From assembly GCA_910585755.1 (NCBI GenBank), contig CAJUFH010000001.1, positions 47,019 through 111,018 of the forward strand: a DNA stretch of 64,000 nucleotides. Direction: 5' to 3'. A model generated the notes under the pieces. That model was not told the origin of the DNA. It ran no database searches and saw only the letters and a list, made by a program, of their open reading frames with translations. A program made the translations under genes and the position numbers. The DNA comes from an uncultured Muribaculaceae bacterium (GTDB lineage: Bacteria; Bacteroidota; Bacteroidia; Bacteroidales; Muribaculaceae). Positions 8,693 through 17,108 of this stretch are shown here, in pieces. How positions within the stretch are numbered: position 1 is the first letter of the stretch; each line of letters begins with the position of its first letter.

Positions 8693-8700
8693 CAAAGTTA
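8693..8700 (-). promoter_or_regulatory. -7 promoter element of the ATPase operon
   Basis: The minus strand reads TAACTTTG, an exact TAnnTTTG match. It predicts a transcript starting about 24 bases before the ATPase ATG and, since all following genes overlap, running through lrgB. No clear -33 TTTG is present at the expected spacing. Confidence 0.55.
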
Positions 8701-8783
8701 GCAAAAAAAATCTGAACATCAATCTTTATGTAATCGGACATCCCTTCCACGGACTCGTAACCGCCATATTTGAAATCCGTGTC

Positions 8784-8950
8784 AATCCGTCGCATCCGTG
8801 GGGAGCGAAGCGACTATAAAAATCTGTGTGTCAATCATTTCTTGTTATGCGACCTCTCCGAGGCCGTTTTCATCCACGACCAACAAACACCGCACCTTCG
8901 CGGCTTTGCCGCTCGATACGGTGCTACAATTACGCCGCGGCTTCGCCGCT
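8784..8950. repeat. 167-bp intergenic repeat, copy A
   Basis: It is identical in length to copy B at 9084-9250, exactly 300 bases away, with about nine substitutions and no indels. It begins AATCCGTCGCAT and ends GCGGCTTCGCCGCT. It contains several short self-complementary units (CCTC-TCC-GAGG, GCGGC-TTT-GCCGC, GCGGC-TTC-GCCGC), so a transcript would fold into a chain of small hairpins. No reading frame is conserved between the copies. A degraded relative of the first 30 bases lies at 63521. Confidence 0.85.
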
Positions 8951-9083
8951 CCGAAATATAGGGATTGGATGCGTCTGACACACGGATTTTTTTGGTGGGG
9001 GGCGCGCCATCCACGGAACTGACGGATTAACACGGATTTTTGTATCGGGGAAGGCGACAGGGGATGAGGAAAAAATCTGTGGG
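8951..9083. other. Spacer between the two 167-bp repeats
   Basis: Non-coding sequence with two 'ACACGGATTTTT' fragments (near 8980 and 9030). No gene, RNA or promoter was recognised. Confidence 0.5.
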
Positions 9084-9250
9084 AATCCGTCGCATCTGTG
9101 GGGAGCGAAGCGACCATAAGAATCTGTGTGTCAATCATTTCTTATTATGCGACCTCTCCGAGGCCGTTCTCATCCACGACCAGCAAACACCGAACCTTTG
9201 CGGCTTTGCCGCTCGATACGGTGCTATAATTACGCCGCGGCTTCGCCGCT
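9084..9250. repeat. 167-bp intergenic repeat, copy B
   Basis: This is the second copy of the 167-bp unit described at 8784-8950. Most differences from copy A are transitions. The sequence between the copies carries further 'ACACGGATTT' fragments, which recur near 63625, so a dispersed family of non-coding repeats probably exists in this genome. There is no transposase, terminal inverted repeat or target duplication to identify the mechanism of spread. Confidence 0.85.
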
Positions 9251-9300
9251 AACAAGTGGGATTGGGTGTGGCCGAGGACTTGTTAAGAAAAATAGAAAAA

Positions 9301-9331
9301 GGCGCTGTGTCAACTACCTTGACGCAGCGCC
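9301..9331 (-). terminator. Terminator of the adhesin-like gene
   Basis: The arms GGCGCTG and CAGCGCC, extended by GTCA/TGAC across one mismatch, form a strong stem. On the minus strand it is followed by TTTTTCTATTTTTCTT. It lies about 50 bases past the stop of the gene ending at 9383. Confidence 0.85.
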
Positions 9332-9382
9332 TGAAAGGGTTTAAGGGAGAGAGTCGGGGGAGTGTGTAGTCTGGAAGGGCGG

Positions 9383-12300
9383 TTACTTGACGGCGACCTT
9401 GGCCACGGAGTTGCCGGAGGCTACGACGTAGATGCCGGCGGGGAGGGGCAGGGTCACGGTCGGGGCGGCAGCGGCTTTGGCAACGATGCGGCCGTCGGGG
9501 GTGGCGACGGTGATGGCGGCGGGTGCGTTATTGACCGTCAGGGAGCCTGTGCCGGTGATTACGCGCCAGGTGCCGTTGGCCTGGGCGAGGGCGATGCCGG
9601 ACTGAGTGGGGTTGTAGGTGTTGGAGAATTTCGATTCTCCGGCGGAATAGAGCACGCTGACGTTGTAGTCGTGGCTGCCGGTTCCGGCGTTCTCGTCGAC
9701 AAACTCGTTCTCCTCAACCGGGGCATCGTTGAGTTTCACGCCGTCGCGGTAGACGTTGTAGCCGTTGATTGTGAAGGCCGCGGGGTCTCCGGCGGGGATG
9801 AAGGTAACGTCGTCGACCATCAGGACATACTTCGCGTTGGAGCAGTTGCGGATGGCGAAGTGTTTAGCTCCGTCGGGCAGCTCGGCCTCGTAGGGCTGGT
9901 ACTGGTTGGGAATGTTGGCGAAGAGGGCAACGGAGACGAAGTCCTCGGGTTTGAGCGAGCCGGTAGAGTAGAGGATTTCAAAAGTCTCGAGCTCCGATTC
10001 TAACATGGAGTAGGAGCGGGCGTTGACCGTGACGGTCTGCGGGCCGCCGAAGAGTTCGGGAGAAATCGCCCAGTCGTCGTTCTGCACGGTACCCTGTCCC
10101 TTGATGCCTGAAATCATCGAGGCGAGGAACTTGTTGCCGGAGAGGGTAGCGAAGGAGCCGTTGTTGAAGTCCTCGTGGGTATTGTCGAAAATCCACCAGG
10201 ACTGTTGCGAATAGTCGGGGATGCCGGGCATTGTCCCTTCTGAGAATCCGGCAATCTGGGCCTTGTCGACATCCACGAGCGTCCAGCCGCCGATGCCGGA
10301 GGTTGCCCAGGAATCGTAGCTTTCGAAGTCCTCGAGAATCTCGTACGGCTGGGCCTTGGATGTGTCAGGCTCGCCCCAGGAGAGGGTCACGGTGTTGCCG
10401 GCGGCGGAGCCGGTGAGGTCAGCGACAACGGGATAGGAGTTGACGCGGAGAGTGACCTTGGCGGTTTCGGTCGCGTTGTTGGTCATGTCGTCGTCAGTGT
10501 CGCAAATGATTTCGGCGCGGTATTCGGTCTCCTCGGGGTCGAGGATTCCGAGGGTCTGGGTGAAGACAACGTGGTCGTACTGGCCTACGGCGAGGGCTGA
10601 CGAGCTGTAAGTGTCAGCGATATTGTCGCCGCAGTAGAGGTTCACGGTATAGTCGCCGGAGGTTTCCGAGCCGAAGTTGAGCACGTCAACCTTGATTTCA
10701 AAAGGTTCGGAGGAGCGGGCCTTTGCGGGGGCTGTCAGAGCGGCTGCCTTGAGGTCGCGGGGGTAGATGTTGGAAATCGCGATACCGTCGAGGAAAAGGT
10801 CGGTATTGTTATTGCGCCAGCCGGTGAGCTGCACTCGGACGGTTTTGCCAACGAACTCGTCGAGGCGGCATAGGTGCTTGTTCCAGCCCATCGCGGGAGC
10901 GTATTTGCCGAACGAGCGGGTTGTGCCGTCGGTCGCGGTAACGACAACCTCGACCTCGTGGTCAGCGGGGTCGGACCCGGCGATGCTGTAAGTATAGTAG
11001 CTGAGGGTCGGCGAGGGTATTTTCGAGAGGTCGATCAGGCCGGTGTGCAGAGTGGCGGCGCCGCCGATGCGTCCCGAGAGGAAGATCATGCCGTTGTCGC
11101 CGTCAGCCGACGACACGTCCTCGAAGTCGGTGGTCTGTTGCCAGTAGTTGTTGCCATCATAAACGGTTGACGTCGTGATAGTCGAAGCGCGTCCCTTGGG
11201 GAAGGATTCGATGAAGGGAGCGTCGTAAGGCTTGCCCATCGGCACCGGGGTGGCGTTCGTAGCCGTTGCCTCGCCCTGGACTGTCTTCGCGGTCACGGCG
11301 TAGGTGTAGAACTGCTGGGTGGGTGCGGCCTCTTCCCCTTCGGCGGGTGCTGTGGGGGCGGGAAGAGTATCCTCGAAAGTCAGGCCCTCGAGGTTGGTTG
11401 CCACGGTCTCCCAGGTGCTGGAATAAAGCGCCTGGCGCTTCACGTCATATTTGATGAGAGAAGCCGCGATGGGGAATCCGTCCTTGTCGGTGGTCGGGGC
11501 GGTCCAGGAAACGACAGCCCTGTCGTTGGCGCTGTTGGCAGCCGTCACGCTGTTGGCGGGAGCCGGTACATTGATTCCCACAAAGACGGTCGCCGAAACC
11601 GGGTCGCCGCTGCCGTCCTCGGTGAAGGCTGCGACGCTATAAGTGTAGAGGCCGTTTACCGCCACATTGTCGGTATAAGTCTGGGGGGAGCCTACGGCGG
11701 GGTTGTTGATGGTCTTAATAACATCTTCGCCGCGGGAAATCTCGATTTTCGAGAGGGAGGTAAGCGCCGAGCCGTCCTTGGCCTTGTCGGGGGCGGTGAA
11801 GGTGATAACGGCCTTCTTGTCGCCTGTCGGGTCGGGGGTCACGGTGAGGTCGGTGATGGCCGCGGGGGATACCATGGCGACGCCGTTGAGAATCGCGAGG
11901 TTGGTGATTCCGAAGCGTTGTCCCGGCTTTCCGCTGGCGTGTAAACCGATGTAGTAATCGCCGGTGGCAGCAACAGATACCTCGGTGTTGAACGTCCAAA
12001 GGGAGTTTCCTCCGAGCTGGGGCAGGCCTGTCATCTCCATAAGGGAGGTAGTCATGGCCGCCGGGGTTTTGTCAGCTCCGAGTTTTACCTCGAAGGAGGG
12101 GGGAATAGCGGCGAAATTGTATTTGGCCATGGTTAAGGTGACCTTGTAGGTCTTGCCGGCTTCGAAGCGGATTGAGGGGGTGATCAGCCAGTCGTCGTTT
12201 TCCGCATCAGCTATGAGGGTCGGCGTTTTCGATACCCAGTCGATAGCCTGGCCGTCAAGCTGCCTGAAAGTGACTGTCGAAGTCTGCGGGGTCCAGGTTG

Positions 12301-12469
12301 CCTGGTCGTTGTTCGCGTCGAGCACGGTATAGCCGAGCGACGAGAGGTCGGTAGTCTTGAAATCGCAGGTGTAATAGTTCCCCTGTCCGAGCGCTTTGCC
12401 CGGAATCAGGAGAGCCGCCGCGATAATCGCGCCGGAAAAACCGGCACCAATGAGTCGCTGTTTCAGCAT
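9383..12469 (-). CDS. Secreted multidomain protein (FN3, choice-of-anchor J, CARDB-like) with T9SS-like C-terminus
   Basis: A 1028-residue protein with an N-terminal signal peptide (hydrophobic core about residues 10-26, ending near ALGQG). It then has tandem fibronectin III-like modules (about 200-410), a choice-of-anchor J-like jelly-roll (about 415-570), a CARDB-like module starting near 575 (LKAAALTAPAKARSSEPFEI), and a second jelly-roll (about 715-870). The last 80 residues end in LPAGIYVVASGNSVAKVAVK, like a type IX secretion sorting domain. It is probably exported across the outer membrane and surface-bound or released. No catalytic motif is visible, so an adhesive or glycan-binding role is only inferred. 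It lies 40 bases after the M6 protease gene, likely in the same operon. Confidence 0.8.
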   Translation of the reverse strand: MLKQRLIGAGFSGAIIAAALLIPGKALGQGNYYTCDFKTTDLSSLGYTVLDANNDQATWTPQTSTVTFRQLDGQAIDWVSKTPTLIADAENDDWLITPSIRFEAGKTYKVTLTMAKYNFAAIPPSFEVKLGADKTPAAMTTSLMEMTGLPQLGGNSLWTFNTEVSVAATGDYYIGLHASGKPGQRFGITNLAILNGVAMVSPAAITDLTVTPDPTGDKKAVITFTAPDKAKDGSALTSLSKIEISRGEDVIKTINNPAVGSPQTYTDNVAVNGLYTYSVAAFTEDGSGDPVSATVFVGINVPAPANSVTAANSANDRAVVSWTAPTTDKDGFPIAASLIKYDVKRQALYSSTWETVATNLEGLTFEDTLPAPTAPAEGEEAAPTQQFYTYAVTAKTVQGEATATNATPVPMGKPYDAPFIESFPKGRASTITTSTVYDGNNYWQQTTDFEDVSSADGDNGMIFLSGRIGGAATLHTGLIDLSKIPSPTLSYYTYSIAGSDPADHEVEVVVTATDGTTRSFGKYAPAMGWNKHLCRLDEFVGKTVRVQLTGWRNNNTDLFLDGIAISNIYPRDLKAAALTAPAKARSSEPFEIKVDVLNFGSETSGDYTVNLYCGDNIADTYSSSALAVGQYDHVVFTQTLGILDPEETEYRAEIICDTDDDMTNNATETAKVTLRVNSYPVVADLTGSAAGNTVTLSWGEPDTSKAQPYEILEDFESYDSWATSGIGGWTLVDVDKAQIAGFSEGTMPGIPDYSQQSWWIFDNTHEDFNNGSFATLSGNKFLASMISGIKGQGTVQNDDWAISPELFGGPQTVTVNARSYSMLESELETFEILYSTGSLKPEDFVSVALFANIPNQYQPYEAELPDGAKHFAIRNCSNAKYVLMVDDVTFIPAGDPAAFTINGYNVYRDGVKLNDAPVEENEFVDENAGTGSHDYNVSVLYSAGESKFSNTYNPTQSGIALAQANGTWRVITGTGSLTVNNAPAAITVATPDGRIVAKAAAAPTVTLPLPAGIYVVASGNSVAKVAVK

Positions 12470-12509
12470 AATTCGGATGGATTAGTTTATGAATATTGTA
12501 TTTGTTTTA

Positions 12510-15236
12510 TCAGTGTATCAGGATTTTGACGGAAGTTTTGCCGGGGGCACTGATGATGTAGACACCCGCCGGGAGGACGGTTCCCACCGGACCTGAGGCC
12601 ACGGAGCGCCCGGCGATGTCCGTGACAGTCGCGCCAGGTCCGAGCGTTACCGTGGACCCGTTGACGGAGAAGTCGGCGCTGTCGGGCTTAACGAGGCTGA
12701 CGGCGGAGCTTTTGCCGGTTGTCACCTCCACTACGTTGGAGCGGAGCGAGCGCAGGGAGCCGTTGTCGGCCACGAGCGAATAATAATATGTGGTCGCGGG
12801 TTTCAGCCCGGTGACCTGGAGGCGCGTCACGTTGCCGGTTGAGCGCTGCTCGTAGCCTTCGGCAAAGGTGTCGCGCAGGGGACCGAACGGCTCCACGGTA
12901 ACGTCGTCGAGGGCGAGCGAGCCTTTGGCGGGGCGGTTGAAGCGGATCGCTATGCGGCGCGTGTCGGTGCCGAAAGTGAAATCTTTGACCGCGCCACCTT
13001 TTGCCGAAAAGACCGGCTCGGCGGCTGTTTCTTTCCATTCATCCCCGTCGAAGGCGAGCACGCTGACGGTTTCTGCCTCGGAAGTCGAGTTGCCGCGGTG
13101 CCAGAACGACAGGGCGCGTATGCCGTCGGGATAATAGGCGCTTTCCAGCCGGTCGCCGTCGGCCGAGAGGCGGAGCGACATCGGGGCCGCCCCCGCGTAG
13201 CTCGCCATACCGTAGGAACCGGAGGCGGTGGTCGACCATCCGGCGGGGAGGTCTTCCGCCCCGGTGTCAAACGTCGCTGTCACGGGGATGCCAGGCTCGT
13301 TGACTTTCTCGTAGACATCAATCAGGTAATCTGTCGCGTCGGTCATCGGCTCCCAGGCCGCGGTGAATGAATCCTCGCCTACCTCTGCGGCATCAATAGC
13401 CACGGGTGCGAAGTAGTCGAAAGTCGGGTCGAGTGTGCGCAGTGTCGCTGGTTCCGATTCGGCGCTTCCGAAGAAGCCGTCGTCGGCGGAGACGGTGAAC
13501 GAGTAGTCGGTCGAGGGGGTCAGTCCGTTTATTTTAAGGAAATTGTCGGTTACGGCATCGTAGCGCTCCAAGAGCTCCTGCCCGCCTTCCGCGGAGGGCC
13601 CGTATAGGTAGACGGAATAACCTTTCGCTCCCTTAACCACCTGCCAGCGGGCGGTGAAGCCACCGGCGAGAATGTCGGTAGCTCTCAGCGAGGAGGGCGA
13701 TTCTATGTCGGACGCACCACCGTTGAGGCGGAAGGCGATGGTGCCGTCGCGACGCTCGGTTATGTCGGTCAGGGAGATTCCGGTATCGGCTCCCGCCCAG
13801 CTTATAAGCGCCGGAGAGGTTGACGCGCCCAGCGCTGTGACCCCGGCCTCACCGGGGAAGCAGTCGCCGCCCCGCGACTTCTCGTCGCGGGTGCCGTCGG
13901 CCTCGATAATGTCGACGCGGTTATGCGCGGGGTCGTTGTTGAGTGCGTTGGTACGCCAGATTTCGGAGTCGTAGTCGATATGCCACACGAGCATGCCGTG
14001 GCCCGGGATATAGCTGTCCCACCCGGACTGCTGGCGGTTTTCTATAATGAAGAATTCGTTTTCCTTCTCGGTAGGGATGACGTAGGCATCCCCCTGTTCC
14101 AGCGGTTTGAGGGCGATGTTGCCCTTCCCTTGTAGCTGTTCCGGCTCGAAATATCCGAGGGCGGAACGTTCCCATGCGGAGTACTGAGGCGGGGTGCAGC
14201 AGTCGTTGTTGTAAGGGCCGTAGTCCATTGCCGACCAGGCGCCGGCTGTGAAGGTGCCCTCGGCGTACTTCGTGGAATAAAGGTCGGGGAGACCCATGAC
14301 GTGGGAGAACTCGTGGATGAACGAGCCGATACCTACCGGGCGGTAACCATAGCCCTGATCGGACAGTTCCCACTCGTTGACACAGGCGTAGCGGTCGAGC
14401 TTCACGCCGTCGAAGGTGTAGGAAGTGCCGGGTTCTGCCGAGGTGATTTTCCAGGCGTGAGGCCAAACGCTGTCGGCCGGGCCGCCGGATGCTTCGCCTC
14501 GTCCGGCGTAAACGACGAACACGTTGTCGATTATCCCGTCGCCGTCGCAGTCATACCTGCTGAAATCCACTTCTGGGTTGAGCTGTCGGCATCCTTCGAT
14601 TGCCATTTTCTGCGGAGCGTTATCCTGGTCGAAAGCGTCGTTGCCGCCGTAGAACTCGCGGTTTTTCTGCAATGTCACAGGGCCGTAGACATCGAACGTG
14701 GGGCGGAAAATGCCGTTTGAGGAGTGGATGAACCAGTCGCGGGCGCTCCCCGTGGCCCGGTAGTCGGAGAACCCCTCCTGGTTGAGCATGCGGGTAAAAT
14801 AGTCCAGCGGGTCGGAGAGGTTGAACTTGATATCCTGGTACTGGGCGAGGATGACGACCGCCCGTTGTTCACCGCGGGCGGGGAAGGTGGTCCCTTCGAC
14901 CATTCCGGCGACCTTGTTCGGGGCTTTGGCGCGCCTTGCGGCCAGCGCTCCTTTCCTCAGCGAGGCTTTCACAGGAGTCCCGGAGGCGCGGATTTCCCCG
15001 TCGGGAGCAATGTCGGCTGGTACGAAGGCGTCTCCGTCGCGGGTGAGCAGCGTCCCGTTGTCGGCGTTTACGAAATAATGGAAATTCTCGTCGCCGATCA
15101 TTCTGACGGCCACAGTCCCTCCTTTGCCGTCAGGGGCGTGGGTGACTGTCCGTTTGGCCGGCATGGCGTTAGCGGCGGCGCATCCGGCCGAAATCGCGGC
15201 AGCGAGCAATGGTCTGAGAAAGCACGAGGTATTCAT
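12510..15236 (-). CDS. Secreted M6-family metalloprotease with FN3 modules
   Basis: A 908-residue secreted zinc protease related to the immune inhibitor A / M6 family. After a signal peptide (about 1-25) and a propeptide-like region comes the catalytic domain with HEFSHVMGLPD, giving His308, Glu309 and His312, and the downstream SAMDYG Met-turn. An Asp-rich loop (DCDGDGIIDN) may bind calcium. The C-terminal half has fibronectin III-like repeats, a jelly-roll segment, and a tail (LPAGVYIISAPGKTSVKILI) resembling the type IX secretion sorting domain. Its substrate is unknown. It leads a probable two-gene unit with the adhesin-like gene. The promoter region overlaps the terminator of ald, and the leader carries a tandem repeat. 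Confidence 0.88.
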   Translation of the reverse strand: MNTSCFLRPLLAAAISAGCAAANAMPAKRTVTHAPDGKGGTVAVRMIGDENFHYFVNADNGTLLTRDGDAFVPADIAPDGEIRASGTPVKASLRKGALAARRAKAPNKVAGMVEGTTFPARGEQRAVVILAQYQDIKFNLSDPLDYFTRMLNQEGFSDYRATGSARDWFIHSSNGIFRPTFDVYGPVTLQKNREFYGGNDAFDQDNAPQKMAIEGCRQLNPEVDFSRYDCDGDGIIDNVFVVYAGRGEASGGPADSVWPHAWKITSAEPGTSYTFDGVKLDRYACVNEWELSDQGYGYRPVGIGSFIHEFSHVMGLPDLYSTKYAEGTFTAGAWSAMDYGPYNNDCCTPPQYSAWERSALGYFEPEQLQGKGNIALKPLEQGDAYVIPTEKENEFFIIENRQQSGWDSYIPGHGMLVWHIDYDSEIWRTNALNNDPAHNRVDIIEADGTRDEKSRGGDCFPGEAGVTALGASTSPALISWAGADTGISLTDITERRDGTIAFRLNGGASDIESPSSLRATDILAGGFTARWQVVKGAKGYSVYLYGPSAEGGQELLERYDAVTDNFLKINGLTPSTDYSFTVSADDGFFGSAESEPATLRTLDPTFDYFAPVAIDAAEVGEDSFTAAWEPMTDATDYLIDVYEKVNEPGIPVTATFDTGAEDLPAGWSTTASGSYGMASYAGAAPMSLRLSADGDRLESAYYPDGIRALSFWHRGNSTSEAETVSVLAFDGDEWKETAAEPVFSAKGGAVKDFTFGTDTRRIAIRFNRPAKGSLALDDVTVEPFGPLRDTFAEGYEQRSTGNVTRLQVTGLKPATTYYYSLVADNGSLRSLRSNVVEVTTGKSSAVSLVKPDSADFSVNGSTVTLGPGATVTDIAGRSVASGPVGTVLPAGVYIISAPGKTSVKILIH

Positions 15237-15270
15237 CCGATTTCAATATCCAAAGATTGCGATTCTGGGT

Positions 15271-15300
15271 GTGATAATCTACAAGTGTGATAGTCTACAA
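15271..15300 (-). repeat. 14-bp tandem direct repeat in the M6 protease leader
   Basis: GTGATAATCTACAA (15271-15284) and GTGATAGTCTACAA (15287-15300) differ at one base and repeat with a 16-base period. They lie between the predicted promoter and the protease start, overlapping the expected transcript start. They could be an operator or mRNA-binding site. Confidence 0.6.
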
Positions 15301-15329
15301 AGGTAGTGTATTGCGCATAAATATCCAAA
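15298..15329 (-). promoter_or_regulatory. Promoter of the M6 protease operon
   Basis: On the minus strand, TTTG (15326-15329), 20 bases, then TACCTTTG (15298-15305) fit the Bacteroidetes promoter. The leader would be about 55 bases. The -33 box touches the stem of the ald terminator hairpin. Confidence 0.7.
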
Positions 15330-15365
15330 ATATGCCGTGAAAAAACGAATTTTCACGGCATATTT
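15328..15365 (-). terminator. Terminator downstream of ald
   Basis: Sixteen-base perfect arms (15328-15343 and 15350-15365) with a 6-base loop make a strong hairpin 30 bases past the ald stop. The arms start and end in A/T runs, so it could work in either direction. Confidence 0.85.
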
Positions 15366-15396
15366 GCGAATAAGACGCCCTAAAGGCGGCTTTTTG

Positions 15397-16503
15397 TCAG
15401 GCGTTGAATTTGTGGCAGGGGAGGCCGAAGGCTTCGGCTACGGCTGGATAGACAACGCGCCCTTCGACGATGTTGAGGCCCTGCTCCAGGGCTTTGTCTT
15501 CCAGGCAGGCCTCGCACCATCCCTTGTCGGCGAGCCTGAGGGCGTAGGGGAGGGTGGCGTTGGTCAGCGCGAGGGTCGAAGTGAAAGGTACGGCGCCGGG
15601 GATGTTGGCCACGGCGTAGTGGACGATTCCATCGAGGGTGTATGTCGGGTTTGAATGGGTGGTAGGGGTGGAGGTCTCGAAGCATCCGCCCTGGTCGATC
15701 GCGACGTCGACGAGGAGGGTTCCGGGGCGCATGAGTTTCAGCATCTCGCGGGTCACGAGCTTCGGGGCCTTCGCTCCGGGAATCAGAACAGAGCCGATCA
15801 CGAGGTCGGTCGTCGGGAGTTCCTGCTCGATGTTGTGGCGCGAGGAGAAGAGGGTCTTGACGTTCCGGGGCATCGTTTCGGCAACGTGGCGGAGGGTCGG
15901 GAGGGAGATGTCGGTTATTGTCACGTCGGCTCCGAGCCCGGCGGCCATAAGGGCGGCGTTACGCCCAACCACACCAGCGCCGAGAATCAGCACTTTCGCG
16001 GGCTTTACCCCGGGAACACCCCCGAGAAGCACTCCGCGGCCACCCTGGGGTTTCTCCAGGAAACGCGCTCCCTCCTGGACGGACATGCGGCCGGCGACCT
16101 CGCTCATCGGCACGAGCAGGGGGAGGGAGCCGTCGGCGAGCCGCACTGTCTCGTAGGCGATGCAGACGGCGCCGGAGCGGAGCATGGCCTCGGTCAGCTC
16201 GCGGTCGCACGCGAAGTGGAAGTAGGTGAAGACTACCTGGTCGCGGCGTATCAGGGGATATTCCTGCTTGATGGGTTCCTTTACCTTGATTATCATTTCG
16301 GCGATGGCGTAGACCTCTTCGATTGTCGGGAGGATTTTCGCCCCTGCGGCTTCGTATTCGGAGTCGGCGAACCCGGAGCCTTCTCCGGCGGTGTGCTGTA
16401 CGTAGACGGTGTGGCCGTGGGCCACCAGTTCCTTCGCCCCCGCGGGGGTTACTGCCACTCGGTTCTCGTTATTTTTAATCTCTTTGGGAACTCCGATAAT
16501 CAT
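15397..16503 (-). CDS. ald: Alanine dehydrogenase
   Basis: A 368-residue NAD-dependent enzyme interconverting L-alanine and pyruvate plus ammonia. It starts with the family's usual MIIGVPKEIKNNENRVAVTP. It has the substrate-binding Lys/His region (MIIKVKEP, FTYFHFA), a Rossmann motif (LILGAGVVGRNAA), and the VDVAIDQGG segment near the active site. The length matches bacterial Ald. It is monocistronic between two hairpins/promoters. A -7 box at 16532-16539 on the minus strand gives a leader of about 25 bases. Confidence 0.96.
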   Translation of the reverse strand: MIIGVPKEIKNNENRVAVTPAGAKELVAHGHTVYVQHTAGEGSGFADSEYEAAGAKILPTIEEVYAIAEMIIKVKEPIKQEYPLIRRDQVVFTYFHFACDRELTEAMLRSGAVCIAYETVRLADGSLPLLVPMSEVAGRMSVQEGARFLEKPQGGRGVLLGGVPGVKPAKVLILGAGVVGRNAALMAAGLGADVTITDISLPTLRHVAETMPRNVKTLFSSRHNIEQELPTTDLVIGSVLIPGAKAPKLVTREMLKLMRPGTLLVDVAIDQGGCFETSTPTTHSNPTYTLDGIVHYAVANIPGAVPFTSTLALTNATLPYALRLADKGWCEACLEDKALEQGLNIVEGRVVYPAVAEAFGLPCHKFNA

Positions 16504-16531
16504 TGTGGTAAGTGTTAAAAGTTATACAACG

Positions 16532-16539
16532 CAAATATA
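16532..16539 (-). promoter_or_regulatory. -7 promoter element of ald
   Basis: The minus strand reads TATATTTG, an exact TAnnTTTG match, 29 bases upstream of the ald start. Confidence 0.55.
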
Positions 16540-16617
16540 ACGCGTAAATCGGCTTAATTATTCATTTTATACGGAATATTTTCGTATGTTTTGCAACATA
16601 GCTGTTGAGCGCTGTTT

Positions 16618-16648
16618 TTTGCGCGGGCACAGGAAAAGATTAACTTCG
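16618..16648 (+). promoter_or_regulatory. Promoter of the VanZ-like gene
   Basis: TTTG (16618-16621), exactly 19 bases, then TAACTTCG (16641-16648) closely match the Bacteroidetes consensus. The predicted leader is only about 15 bases. Confidence 0.65.
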
Positions 16649-16667
16649 CGGAATAATACAATCGTTT

Positions 16668-17108
16668 ATGGACGTTACGACGCATAAGATATACGACCGC
16701 CTCCCGGCGTGGCTGTTTTCGGCGCTTGTGGTCGCCGCGATCCTGTGGCTGACGCTGGCGCGGGAGCCGCTGCCCCGAAACTCCCTGCCTCTGATACCCG
16801 GCTTCGACAAGCTGGGGCACGCCTGCATGTTCGGCGGCCTGTATTTCGCCCTGGCGTTTGACTCCCGGCTGCATTATCGGAAGCGGGGCAAAAAAAATCC
16901 CCGCCGCGGCGCGGCCCGGAGGGCGTTGCTGCTGGCGGGAATATGCATAGCGTTCGGAGGACTGATCGAACTGCTTCAGGAATGGACGGGGCAGGGGAGA
17001 AGCGCTGACTGGCTCGACTTCGCAGCCGACGCGGCGGGTGTGCTCCTCTCGGCGGCTGTCACTCCTTGGGTGCTTCGCCGTTTAGGGCCTGGCGCACCGA
17101 CTCGATGA
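16668..17108 (+). CDS. VanZ-like membrane protein
   Basis: A 146-residue protein with three to four hydrophobic helices and the VanZ-like pattern: an N-terminal helix (WLFSALVVAAILWLTL), the LPLIPGFDKLGHACMFGGLY segment (FDKxxHxxxF), and a later ELLQEWTGQGRSADWLDFAA block typical of the family. VanZ-like proteins are linked to glycopeptide resistance only in enterococci; here the function is unknown. Its last 50 bases overlap the 3' end of the convergent TlpA-like gene. Confidence 0.85.
   Translation: MDVTTHKIYDRLPAWLFSALVVAAILWLTLAREPLPRNSLPLIPGFDKLGHACMFGGLYFALAFDSRLHYRKRGKKNPRRGAARRALLLAGICIAFGGLIELLQEWTGQGRSADWLDFAADAAGVLLSAAVTPWVLRRLGPGAPTR

Noticed and set aside
8784..9250. CRISPR array
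   Set aside because: Only two long (167-bp) units with a 133-base spacer and no cas genes; unlike any CRISPR repeat.
16668..17108. Glycopeptide resistance gene (vanZ)
   Set aside because: Only family-level likeness, with no vanHAX-type genes nearby. VanZ-like proteins are common in bacteria without resistance.
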